The notes under the pieces: model-generated
What the model saw: the letters and a program-made list of their open reading frames with translations, nothing else
What the model was told of the DNA's origin: nothing
Database searches by the model: none
Part shown: positions 1 through 6,637 of the stretch, in pieces
Layout of the letters: each line of letters opens with the position of its first letter
How positions within the stretch are numbered: position 1 is the stretch's first letter
Position numbers and translations under genes: made by a program
NCBI GenBank assembly: GCA_035541775.1
Contig: DATKMP010000123.1
Span: 1-7,011 of the forward strand
DNA from: DATKMP01 sp035541775
GTDB lineage: Bacteria; Bacteroidota; Ignavibacteria; UBA10030
Direction: 5' to 3'
Length of the DNA stretch: 7,011 nt

Positions 1-1379
1 ACTTCGGCATGTACATGCGGTTGCGAAGGCGGAGTTGGCAACACATACCGCGTAAGCATTCCATCCGGACCGGTTGCTATTCCACCAGGCACTCGATGGA
101 CAACATCTTCACCCGGATCGAGCATATCATTGCCATTCACATCCTCGCCGTCATAACAGCGTTGCGCCCATTTGCGAGCGGCATTAAGATATACGCGCTG
201 CGATGTATCATCTTTCGATTCGGATAATGCTTTATTGGCGTTATCGGCACAAATGACAGCAAGGACTATTTGTACAGAATCCCCGGGCAACAATGTTTTC
301 CATGGGCCGACGGACAGCAGCGTTGTATAATTGCCGGGATGCTGGTGAACATAGGTGATCATATCTGTTGAAAGCGATTGCGACATTCTTGTGTAGCGGC
401 TATTGTATGCAGCGTTAGCATCATAATCTTGCGATGGCGACCATAAATCTTGCATTGCCGAACTTGACGAAGAATAAAACCACGCATTGTAATAAGTTTG
501 TTTATGTAAATCGCTTTCATAATAAATGCCGTCTGGAAACGGTGTCGCTCCCAGTAACGAAACACCGATATAACTGTACGCCTGCGGAGTACCGGAAGCA
601 AAAGGACTGGCTTCATACGTGTACATCATGCGTCCAAGAGAATCGTACCCTTCGCCGCATTGCGCATAATAACTAGAACCAACGGCAGGGCGAACGTAAT
701 TGGTATTTCGAACAACATTGTCGGACCAAAGCCCAATGTAAAAATTATCGATGGTATCGGTGTTGATATTTTTAATCGTGTAGCTGATAATCACAAAATC
801 ATTGGCATAGGGAAAATTCCACGCGTAACTTTCTTGATGTACGGTAACGCCTAACGGATGATGATTGACAATGGAATCGCCGACGGCTCCCGACGTTGGA
901 ACGCGAGTGTAACGGTCTGTGTAATCAGCAACAAAATCCTGATGGCTGATAGCATTAATGCTAAACGTGGAAGCACTCGACAGCGAAGAACGTTCAACCA
1001 TTGTTGAGCCAATATCCGTGGTAAATTCGGCATTCGTGAGCGGACTTGTGCTTACACGATCGCAACTGCCGGTCGTTACACGAATAGCATCATCTTGAGC
1101 ATTTCGTAATTGTCCGCCGAGCCAAAGGCCGCTTTGATACATGTGTTCAATGAGCGATCCTGCAGGATACACACAAGACGGCTGCGTTGGCCAGTTTTGA
1201 TTTCGCGTTCCCAACGTGCCGTAGTTGGTGATAGTCAATTGTATTTGTCCGACCGATGTATAATTGGTACCGACGGCGTCTGCAACTTTGCGTAATTGTT
1301 GTGCAATCCCTCGCTCAACGATAAGAGACGTTACAATACAAACGACAATAATTCCTATCCAATAACGCTGCGGTTTCAT
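1..1379 (-). CDS. Large secreted protein, N-terminal 459 residues (3'-truncated by the window edge)
   Basis: The reading frame is open from an ATG at 1379-1377 to the left edge with no stop. The first 27 residues form a signal peptide: a basic KPQR start, a hydrophobic core of about residues 6-21, and a likely cleavage after GIA-26. The mature part is rich in Ser, Thr, Tyr and Asn. Notable segments are YPAGS (71-75), GLWLGG (84-89), WNFPYANDFVIISYTIKN (about 187-204), NFYIGLWSD (212-220) and PWKTLLPGDSVQI (359-371). Near the end is an EF-hand/dockerin-like Ca-binding loop, D413-V-N415-G-N417-D-M-L-D421-P-G-E424, followed by a YVLPTPPSQP linker. From general knowledge of FCB-group proteins, this layout usually leads into fibronectin-III-like domains and often a C-terminal type IX secretion signal, but neither is visible here. 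The ATG lacks a clear Shine-Dalgarno sequence. The function is unknown and a surface or extracellular role is inferred. It probably has its own promoter or promoters in the 347-nt gap upstream. Confidence 0.85.
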   Translation of the reverse strand, partial: MKPQRYWIGIIVVCIVTSLIVERGIAQQLRKVADAVGTNYTSVGQIQLTITNYGTLGTRNQNWPTQPSCVYPAGSLIEHMYQSGLWLGGQLRNAQDDAIRVTTGSCDRVSTSPLTNAEFTTDIGSTMVERSSLSSASTFSINAISHQDFVADYTDRYTRVPTSGAVGDSIVNHHPLGVTVHQESYAWNFPYANDFVIISYTIKNINTDTIDNFYIGLWSDNVVRNTNYVRPAVGSSYYAQCGEGYDSLGRMMYTYEASPFASGTPQAYSYIGVSLLGATPFPDGIYYESDLHKQTYYNAWFYSSSSSAMQDLWSPSQDYDANAAYNSRYTRMSQSLSTDMITYVHQHPGNYTTLLSVGPWKTLLPGDSVQIVLAVICADNANKALSESKDDTSQRVYLNAARKWAQRCYDGEDVNGNDMLDPGEDVVHRVPGGIATGPDGMLTRYVLPTPPSQPHVHAE

Positions 1380-1521
1380 TTTAAGGGTGCGGTGAAAAAA
1401 AATAAGCAGAAAAGAATGAACGTTTTTGTAAATAATATGAATCGCTCACAACGTACTCACCATCAACTACAGTCTTCAGTTCCATATTCGTCGCTTTACA
1501 TCTTTTCAGTTTGGGATGCCT

Positions 1522-1559
1522 AATATAGATGCTTTTTCTCGAAAGTCAACACCTGCATA
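1522..1559 (-). promoter_or_regulatory. Proximal promoter of the secreted-protein gene (copy 1 of the duplicated module)
   Basis: On the minus strand a -35 box TTGACT (1549-1544) is followed by a 16-nt spacer and a -10 box TATATT (1527-1522). A TATGCAGG box sits 2 nt upstream of the -35. The predicted start of transcription is near 1515, leaving a leader of about 135 nt before the ATG at 1379. The module recurs 149 bp upstream with identical -35 and -10 boxes and the same spacer length. The assignment rests on sigma-70-like hexamers only. Promoters in this bacterial group can deviate from that pattern, but recurrence of the whole unit strengthens the call. Confidence 0.5.
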
Positions 1560-1652
1560 CATTTTTATTCGATGCATGTAATTTTCGTCCATTGCACCAC
1601 ATGAGGACGAGATTGTTTGGGCGTTAATACGAAAAAAACTTGCACACTCATC

Positions 1653-1694
1653 CTCTCGAATACACAAATGAATATAGGAATTCTTTTTCGAGAG
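1653..1694. repeat. 8-bp inverted repeat bracketing the distal promoter's -10 box
   Basis: CTCTCGAA (1653-1660) and TTCGAGAG (1687-1694) are perfect inverted copies separated by 26 nt, so the arm centres are 34 bp apart, roughly three helical turns. One arm overlaps the downstream end of the -35 box. The other lies just past the predicted transcription start, so the pair encloses the -10 element. This is where a repressor operator might sit. It could also be chance in a short AT-rich gap, although the TCTCGAA core occurs once more at the proximal promoter (1537-1543). Confidence 0.3.
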
Positions 1695-1709
1695 TCAACC
1701 CCCTGCATA
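1671..1709 (-). promoter_or_regulatory. Distal promoter (copy 2 of the duplicated module)
   Basis: On the minus strand TTGACT (1698-1693), a 16-nt spacer and TATATT (1676-1671) reproduce the hexamers and spacing of the proximal copy. TATGCAGG lies 3 nt upstream of the -35. The module begins only about 20 nt after the mltD stop codon. Transcription would start near 1664 and run through the proximal promoter into the secreted-protein gene. It could instead produce a short RNA from the roughly 150 nt between the two copies. An 8-bp inverted repeat flanks its -10 box. Confidence 0.45.
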
Positions 1710-1726
1710 TTATTGGAGTGTTAATT

Positions 1727-4117
1727 CTATCCTTGCGAATGGCGAATACGCTGTTGTGAATGAAGAGCAGATTGTGATTTGGATGGAATTTTTAATATCT
1801 GGCCTACGACAATTTTATTTCGGCGAAGGTTGTTTTCTTTTTTCAACTGCTTAATATCTACGCCGTAAAGCTTTGCAATTGTATAGATCGATTCTCCTTT
1901 TTTGACTTTATGCGTCGGAGAAAAAATTCCCGTGCTGGAAGTTTTGACGGGTGCGATGTGCTTGACGGACACCGTTGCAATCGTTTTAACACGCTCCTCG
2001 GGTTTATCGTAAATTTCTATTTTCTGTCCGTATTTTATTTTCGACGACCGGAGGTGATTCCATTGTTTCAAGTCTTCAATGCTCACCTCATACGTACGGG
2101 CAATTTTTTCCAAGGTCTCGCCGCGTTTTACTTTATGCTGAATCCAATCCGCAGAGGCATTGTTCGCATGCGTCGATGGCTCAGACGCTTGCGCTGCTTC
2201 CGCCAGTTCGCCCTTGACCATAGACTGTTTTTCTGAAAATTCCATCGAATCGATTTTTTTCATCGCCGCAACTTTCGCCGACAGCACCCAAATCGTGATC
2301 GATTGTCCCGCATGAATATATCGGCCATAGGCAATATCGTTCCAGTTACGAATATCGCTGGCACGGACGCCGTACCATTCCGCAATATGCCCGATGGTAT
2401 CGCCATGCTTGACATGATATACAATTTTTTCTCTTCCCTTCGGCCGTTCTACCGGCTGCCGATCTCGTAGGTGTGTATGATTCTTTTTGCTGCTGGAAGA
2501 TTCAACACGCACAGCATAAGATTTTGCAGCATCTAAATTCATACCTTTGACCGACGGAGAATAATCGAACGGCTCTTTACTCTCGGCAATATCTTTGGGG
2601 ATAGGAATAGCAAGCGTCGTTCCCACATGCAGGCGTTTGGTCGATTTTAAATTATTTACATCTTTCAAAAAATCTGTCGCTAATCCGTACTTGCGCGCTA
2701 TCGATGAAATGGTTTCTCCACGGCGCACGGTATGAATTGCCCAATCCTTTTTTTGGTCTTGCGGAATTTGTGCATACCGCACCAAAAAGGTGTCTTTGGT
2801 TCCGGCAGGAATTCTGAAACGATATCCCGTCACGCCAGGCGGCGTACACCAGCGCAACAACTCAGGGTTCAGATCTTGCAGGGTATCCACCGATGTCTGC
2901 GCACATTTTGCGAGCACACGCAAATCGACGCAATCATTCACTTCCACAACTTCATACTTAAGTGAATCCGCTTCTTCGATGTTGGTGAACCCATGGGCTT
3001 CCGGATTGATGACGATGCGCGCCACAGCAATGTACTGCGGAATATAACCGCGTGTTTGCCGCGGCAAATATTTTCGCATTTCCCAAAAATCATTCGAGCC
3101 GCTGCGCCGCATCGCACGATAAATTCTTCCCGCGCCGGCATTATATGCGCCCAGAACTAAATTCCAATCGCCGAGATCGCTGTACAAATCTTTTAAGTGG
3201 CGGGCAGCAGCACGTGTCGATTTTTCAAAATCACGCCGCTCGTCGTACCACCAATTCGAACGAAGCCCATACAATGCTCCGGTGCCTTTCATAAACTGCC
3301 ACAATCCGACGGCACGCGCCCAGGAACGCGCATCAGGACGCAAGCCGCTTTCCGGCATTGCGAGATACGCCAGTTCTTCCGGCGTCCCTTCTTCTTTAAA
3401 AATCCGCTTCATCATCGGACAATATTTTCCGGCAAGATAAAGCCATCGTTCCATATAATGCCGGCCGCGCCCCATAAAAAATGCTTCGGCTCGTTCGACG
3501 TATTCGTTCAACGGCAAGGGAACTTGTGTTCCCATAATTTCTATTTTGGGAATCCCTAATCCTGTCGTATCGCCTTGTTCAACGAAAGAATCAAGTTTTT
3601 CCCGCAACGCATACACCGAAGCTTCCGGCCCAAGACTATCGACCTCTGCGATGTACTTTTCATAATCATCGATTAAATTTTTACTCAAGTCCAAATATTC
3701 TTTACTGCTATCGATCCCCGGAAAATCGCCCAGCTCGTTCAAAATGCCGATCGCTGTTTCGAATTCTGCTTGGCAACTGATGGAATCGCCGGCATCCTGT
3801 GCCGCTAAGGCCAATAAATAATGCTGACGCGCTTGCTCCAAGTTTTGTAAAATCTGTTCAATGTCATTCTCGCTCGTATCCGCCATGCTATGGTTGAAAT
3901 TCGATTGAGCAGTATCCGATTGAATTGCCGTGTCGGTATTGCTTGTCATGGACGGCATAGCAATCGTTAACACTTCGCCGGTAGATGCCGAAGAAACTTT
4001 GGACAAAACGACTGATGATGAATTCTTTGTTACAGCGGTGGAATCAGGACGTGTGGTATGAGCGGAGGAACAACCAAGAACGATTACACAAAAAATAATA
4101 CTAAAAATACGTTGCAT
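1727..4117 (-). CDS. mltD: Membrane-bound lytic murein transglycosylase D-like lipoprotein with multiple LysM domains
   Basis: This periplasmic enzyme is predicted to cleave the MurNAc-GlcNAc bond of peptidoglycan to give 1,6-anhydro ends. Residue numbers count from an upstream in-frame ATG at 4129 (800 aa). I prefer the ATG at 4117 (796 aa) because GAGGA lies just before it (4124-4120) and no such site precedes 4129. The leader ends in the lipobox VLGC-20, predicting a lipid anchor. A Ser/Thr/Asp-rich linker (21-90) and a helical region (90-190) precede the catalytic SLT domain (about 240-380). That domain shows the catalytic Glu260 in PESGL, AVGLWQFM (273-280), GAYNAGAGRI (327-336) and the Tyr motif TRGYIPQY (359-366). 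A LysM-like module with NPELLRWCTPPG (421-432) follows, then four LysM repeats at about 466-509, 571-614, 664-706 and 739-782. E. coli MltD has about 452 residues and two LysM repeats, so this one is long. It probably has its own promoter at 4186-4158. Confidence 0.95.
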   Translation of the reverse strand: MQRIFSIIFCVIVLGCSSAHTTRPDSTAVTKNSSSVVLSKVSSASTGEVLTIAMPSMTSNTDTAIQSDTAQSNFNHSMADTSENDIEQILQNLEQARQHYLLALAAQDAGDSISCQAEFETAIGILNELGDFPGIDSSKEYLDLSKNLIDDYEKYIAEVDSLGPEASVYALREKLDSFVEQGDTTGLGIPKIEIMGTQVPLPLNEYVERAEAFFMGRGRHYMERWLYLAGKYCPMMKRIFKEEGTPEELAYLAMPESGLRPDARSWARAVGLWQFMKGTGALYGLRSNWWYDERRDFEKSTRAAARHLKDLYSDLGDWNLVLGAYNAGAGRIYRAMRRSGSNDFWEMRKYLPRQTRGYIPQYIAVARIVINPEAHGFTNIEEADSLKYEVVEVNDCVDLRVLAKCAQTSVDTLQDLNPELLRWCTPPGVTGYRFRIPAGTKDTFLVRYAQIPQDQKKDWAIHTVRRGETISSIARKYGLATDFLKDVNNLKSTKRLHVGTTLAIPIPKDIAESKEPFDYSPSVKGMNLDAAKSYAVRVESSSSKKNHTHLRDRQPVERPKGREKIVYHVKHGDTIGHIAEWYGVRASDIRNWNDIAYGRYIHAGQSITIWVLSAKVAAMKKIDSMEFSEKQSMVKGELAEAAQASEPSTHANNASADWIQHKVKRGETLEKIARTYEVSIEDLKQWNHLRSSKIKYGQKIEIYDKPEERVKTIATVSVKHIAPVKTSSTGIFSPTHKVKKGESIYTIAKLYGVDIKQLKKENNLRRNKIVVGQILKIPSKSQSALHSQQRIRHSQG

Positions 4118-4157
4118 TATCCTCAACATTTATTAAATGAATATTTTCCGTAAGAGT

Positions 4158-4186
4158 AAAATACGAGAACAATGGTAAGGATGCAA
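4158..4186 (-). promoter_or_regulatory. Candidate mltD promoter
   Basis: In the gap between holA and mltD, the minus strand carries TTGCAT (4186-4181), a 17-nt spacer and TATTTT (4163-4158). A start near 4151 would leave a leader of roughly 34 nt before the preferred mltD ATG at 4117. Each box departs from the sigma-70 consensus at one or two positions. No terminator hairpin is visible after holA, so read-through from the upstream genes remains possible. Confidence 0.4.
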
Positions 4187-4195
4187 GATGTAATC

Positions 4196-5284
4196 TCATA
4201 AAACATTTTGTTCCGATAGAAATGTTGATGCCGTACCCGCTGGAACAACAGACGCAGAGCGCACCAACGCGTACACCAGCATCTCCATCAAATGAAACGG
4301 ATCGGGCGATGCAGATTTTAATTGGATATCTGCCTCCAACAATGCGGCAAAGGCATATTCGAAATCGTCGGTGGAAAATTTTGTCGCTGCCGATAGATAG
4401 TTTTTAAGAATGAACGGCGACATCTTGAGTTCGCTTGCAATCGATTGCTCTGTCATACCGCCTTGCAGCAGTCCTTGAATTTTCCACAGTGCCGTAAAAT
4501 ATCGTGTCAGCATCACAATCATCATCACCGGCGTTTCGCCGGCATCCAGCATGTGCTGCAGAATGCGCAGCGATTCCGTCAACTCACGTCTTCCGATGGC
4601 GTTCTGCAACTCAAAAATTGTGAATCCTTTCGATACCCCAACGACTGCCGTTACATCTTCTTCGGTGATGTGATCTCGGTCGCCGAGGAAGGTAAATATT
4701 TTTTCGAATTCATTGTGAAGCGCAAGCAAAGAATTGCCGACGTACGCATGCAGCACATTACATGCTTCTGCATCGATATTCTTCCCCATCGCTTTGCAAC
4801 GCGCATGGATCCATGCAGGAATTTGATTATCCCACAACGCCGGAAAGCTGTACGCCATGCCGCGCTTTTTGAGTTCGTTAAACGGCTTGATGCGGAAATC
4901 CGCTTCCTCGCAAATCAACACAAGGCACGTGGATGCCAGCGGCGTGGAAATATAATTCGACAGCAATTCTTTGGCTTGTTCGCCCGAAACAAGTTTTTCA
5001 AATTCTTTCACGACGACAACACGCCGTTCGCTCATCATCGGATACGAAGCCGCAAGCGCCAGCACATCTTTTACTTCCACCTTGCTGCCGTACAAAACAT
5101 CGTAATTGAATGCCTTGGTATCCGGCGTCAACAAATCGGAAACAATACGGCGCGTACATTCTTCGATAAAATATTCCTCCGCGCCGGTAAAAACGTAGAT
5201 CGCGGCGTACTGCTTTCCTTTCGTCGCTTCGAGGAATTCATCGTACGACGGAAGTTTTTCTTTTTTGGATTTCGTGAATGCCAC
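4196..5284 (-). CDS. holA: DNA polymerase III, delta subunit (clamp loader)
   Basis: Delta is the clamp-loader subunit that opens the beta sliding clamp so it can be placed on DNA; it acts in the cytoplasm. The 362-aa length fits the family. The N-terminal region (about 28-150) reads as the delta AAA+-like fold without a nucleotide-binding P-loop, as expected for delta. It includes IYVFTGAEEYFIEE (29-42), AFNYDVLYG (58-66) and the conserved SYPMMSERRVVVVKEF segment (80-95). The C-terminal collar-like helical domain includes GFTIFELQNAI (220-230) and ends with the family-typical ADIQLKSASPDPFHLMEMLVYAL (318-340). The start is GTG at 5284-5282, only five bases after the isomerase stop, with no clear Shine-Dalgarno sequence. 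Translation coupled to the upstream gene is likely. The stop is TGA at 4198-4196. Confidence 0.95.
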   Translation of the reverse strand: MAFTKSKKEKLPSYDEFLEATKGKQYAAIYVFTGAEEYFIEECTRRIVSDLLTPDTKAFNYDVLYGSKVEVKDVLALAASYPMMSERRVVVVKEFEKLVSGEQAKELLSNYISTPLASTCLVLICEEADFRIKPFNELKKRGMAYSFPALWDNQIPAWIHARCKAMGKNIDAEACNVLHAYVGNSLLALHNEFEKIFTFLGDRDHITEEDVTAVVGVSKGFTIFELQNAIGRRELTESLRILQHMLDAGETPVMMIVMLTRYFTALWKIQGLLQGGMTEQSIASELKMSPFILKNYLSAATKFSTDDFEYAFAALLEADIQLKSASPDPFHLMEMLVYALVRSASVVPAGTASTFLSEQNVL

Positions 5285-5289
5285 AGAAT

Positions 5290-5868
5290 TTATTTTTGCA
5301 CCGTAACTTTTTTCATGACGATATCCACTTTGGGCTTGCCGTCCATCGGCCCCATCTGCGGAATAATTTCCGATGCCGCAATCGAATCGACAACATCCAT
5401 TCCACGCAGCACGTGTCCAAAAATAGTATAATTCTTCGGCATCTGCGGAATATCGCGCAGCATGATAAAAAATTGGCTGGTGTTGGTATTCGGCCCGCGA
5501 TTGGCCATCGCCACCACGCCGCGCACATAGCCCTCTTTATACGAAAACGTGTTCGGATCCAGCTCATCGTCAAAGGTTTTGCCGTAAATACTTTTTCCAC
5601 CGGCACCGGTGCCTGTCGAATCGCCGCCCTGAATCACAAATCCTTTGGCAATGCGATGAAAGATGACGCCGTTGTAATACCCTTCCTCGGCAAGTCCGAC
5701 AAAGTTTGCAACGGTCTTCGGCGCATCGGATTGGAATAATTCTAATTCAATGTTGCCTTTGGTAGTTTCAATGGTAACGTTCATGGTTTTCCTTTGTGTT
5801 GATTGTTGTTGTGAACAGCCGGCGAACAAACACACCGTGCATACAATAAGACTGGTCGTCAATTTCAT
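5290..5868 (-). CDS. Cyclophilin-type peptidyl-prolyl cis-trans isomerase, probable lipoprotein
   Basis: This enzyme is predicted to speed cis-trans isomerisation of Xaa-Pro bonds during protein folding. At 192 aa it carries a single cyclophilin domain from about residue 29 to the end. Active-site motifs are FHRIAKGFVIQGGD (70-83, with Arg72 and Gln80), MANRGPNTNTSQFFIML (121-137, with Gln132 and Phe133) and FGHV (150-153). The loop lacks the Trp that confers tight cyclosporin binding in eukaryotic forms, as is usual in bacteria. The first 18 residues look like a lipoprotein leader ending LFAGC-18, although Phe at -3 of the lipobox is unusual. The ATG at 5868 has a good AGGAAG site (5878-5873). 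A second in-frame ATG at 5784 (Met29) also has a well-placed AAAGGA and starts exactly at the domain, so a cytoplasmic form is possible. holA follows after 5 nt. Confidence 0.93.
   Translation of the reverse strand: MKLTTSLIVCTVCLFAGCSQQQSTQRKTMNVTIETTKGNIELELFQSDAPKTVANFVGLAEEGYYNGVIFHRIAKGFVIQGGDSTGTGAGGKSIYGKTFDDELDPNTFSYKEGYVRGVVAMANRGPNTNTSQFFIMLRDIPQMPKNYTIFGHVLRGMDVVDSIAASEIIPQMGPMDGKPKVDIVMKKVTVQK
5790..5795 (-). promoter_or_regulatory. Internal Shine-Dalgarno site for a second start (Met29) in the isomerase gene
   Basis: The minus strand reads AAAGGA at 5795-5790, five bases before the in-frame ATG at 5784-5782. Initiation here would skip the export leader and yield a 164-residue protein starting MNVTIETTKG, which is where leaderless cyclophilins usually begin. 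The site lies inside the linker between leader and domain, where the protein sequence (QQQSTQRKT) is probably under little constraint. Confidence 0.4.
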
Positions 5869-5925
5869 AGTTCTTCCTGTTTGATTCCGATAAGATACAA
5901 AAAGATTGTGAAAATTATGGGGCTG

Positions 5926-6588
5926 TTAAAATTGGTACATCATTCCCAGTTTCATGCCCACCGTAATATAATTTAATTGCGGCGAAACTGATTGATAGTC
6001 CGCCTTCGTTCCGTGATCAGCAAAGGTGTTGCCAATCCCCCACCTGACATCGCCGCTTAACATTCCGTACCAATGTTCATCGAATGCAAGATTCATCACA
6101 GCTTCGAGTTTCATTCCAGCTCCTTGAGCTGCAAACGTTTCTTCCGAGCCGATGTCGGTGAATGTCTGCGTCAGAGTTCCGAAATTATAACCGATGCCGC
6201 CACCACATTTCAACCAATATCCTTCTCCATGCAAACAATAATGCGCGATCATCATCGGCATGTGAATCGATTCAGAATATTCCCCCGCATAATACCCGGC
6301 AACAGACTTAGAGACCAAGAGATAACTATATTCAAAGCCGACGAGCCAGTGATCTGTTATTTGGTATTCCGGCACAATAAAAAATTCTGTAGCAGGGATG
6401 AGTCCCCCTAATGTTTGTGTGGAAGGAACGCCGAACAATGTGTTGATATAGGTAAAAACCGAATGCGAAGACATTGCATCGACACCAAGGCCTGCAGAAA
6501 TCTGGAATGCGCGGCGCTCCGGTTGTACGAATTGCGCGCTTGCAATGCTGCAAGAAAAAATCAGTGAGAGTAAAAATGTGTTTCGCAT
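5926..6588 (-). CDS. Exported protein, probable outer-membrane beta-barrel
   Basis: I do not recognise a named family. From the ATG at 6588 the product has 220 aa. It starts with a clear signal peptide (MRNTFLLSLIFSCSIASA, cleavage before Q19). The mature part has alternating polar/hydrophobic stretches with many Gly and aromatic residues, for example AFQISAGLGVDAM (27-39), WLVGFEYSYLLVS (81-93), LKCGGGIGYNFGTL (126-139), YGMLSGDVRWGIGN (174-187) and YITVGMKLGMMYQF (207-220). The final residue is Phe, the usual C-terminal recognition residue for outer-membrane barrel assembly. The frame stays open upstream to 6678, but that start would overlap the preceding gene and put a non-signal extension before the leader. 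The ATG at 6588 has AGGAAGAAGG at 6600-6591 and is preferred. The gap to the upstream stop is 49 nt. Function is unknown; a structural or porin-like envelope role is only inferred. Confidence 0.8.
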   Translation of the reverse strand: MRNTFLLSLIFSCSIASAQFVQPERRAFQISAGLGVDAMSSHSVFTYINTLFGVPSTQTLGGLIPATEFFIVPEYQITDHWLVGFEYSYLLVSKSVAGYYAGEYSESIHMPMMIAHYCLHGEGYWLKCGGGIGYNFGTLTQTFTDIGSEETFAAQGAGMKLEAVMNLAFDEHWYGMLSGDVRWGIGNTFADHGTKADYQSVSPQLNYITVGMKLGMMYQF

Positions 6589-6637
6589 GACCTTCTTCCT
6601 CATCAACGACAAAAAACGCTTTGATGCGTAAGAAAAA

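Noticed and set aside
9..1523. Short plus-strand frames across the left 1.5 kb
   Set aside because: Those within 1-1379 are antisense to the continuous minus-strand secreted-protein frame, and those beyond lie in its leader region. None has a plausible ribosome site with a protein-like composition.
1585..1610. Hairpin TCGTCC…GGACGA as a terminator or riboswitch element
   Set aside because: The stem is only 6 bp with a 14-nt loop and no T-run follows on either strand. No known riboswitch pattern is recognisable around it.
2652..3559. Several 60-120 codon frames on both strands inside mltD
   Set aside because: All overlap the catalytic or LysM coding sequence in other frames and show no independent start signals or domains.
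4445..5431. A 328-codon open frame on the plus strand, opposite holA
   Set aside because: It runs antisense to a confidently identified holA and into the isomerase gene. Its translation is rich in Arg, His, Phe and Cys with no recognisable domain, typical of a frame left open by the codon bias of the opposite strand.
5278..5739. A 153-codon plus-strand open frame opposite the isomerase gene
   Set aside because: It is antisense to conserved cyclophilin motifs. The composition is His/Arg/Asn-rich and there is no domain, so it is a shadow frame.
6611..6629. ACGC-loop-GCGT followed by five T on the minus strand, after the flippase-like gene
   Set aside because: A 4-bp stem is too weak to support an intrinsic terminator. 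The spacing to the next gene (49 nt) also fits read-through.
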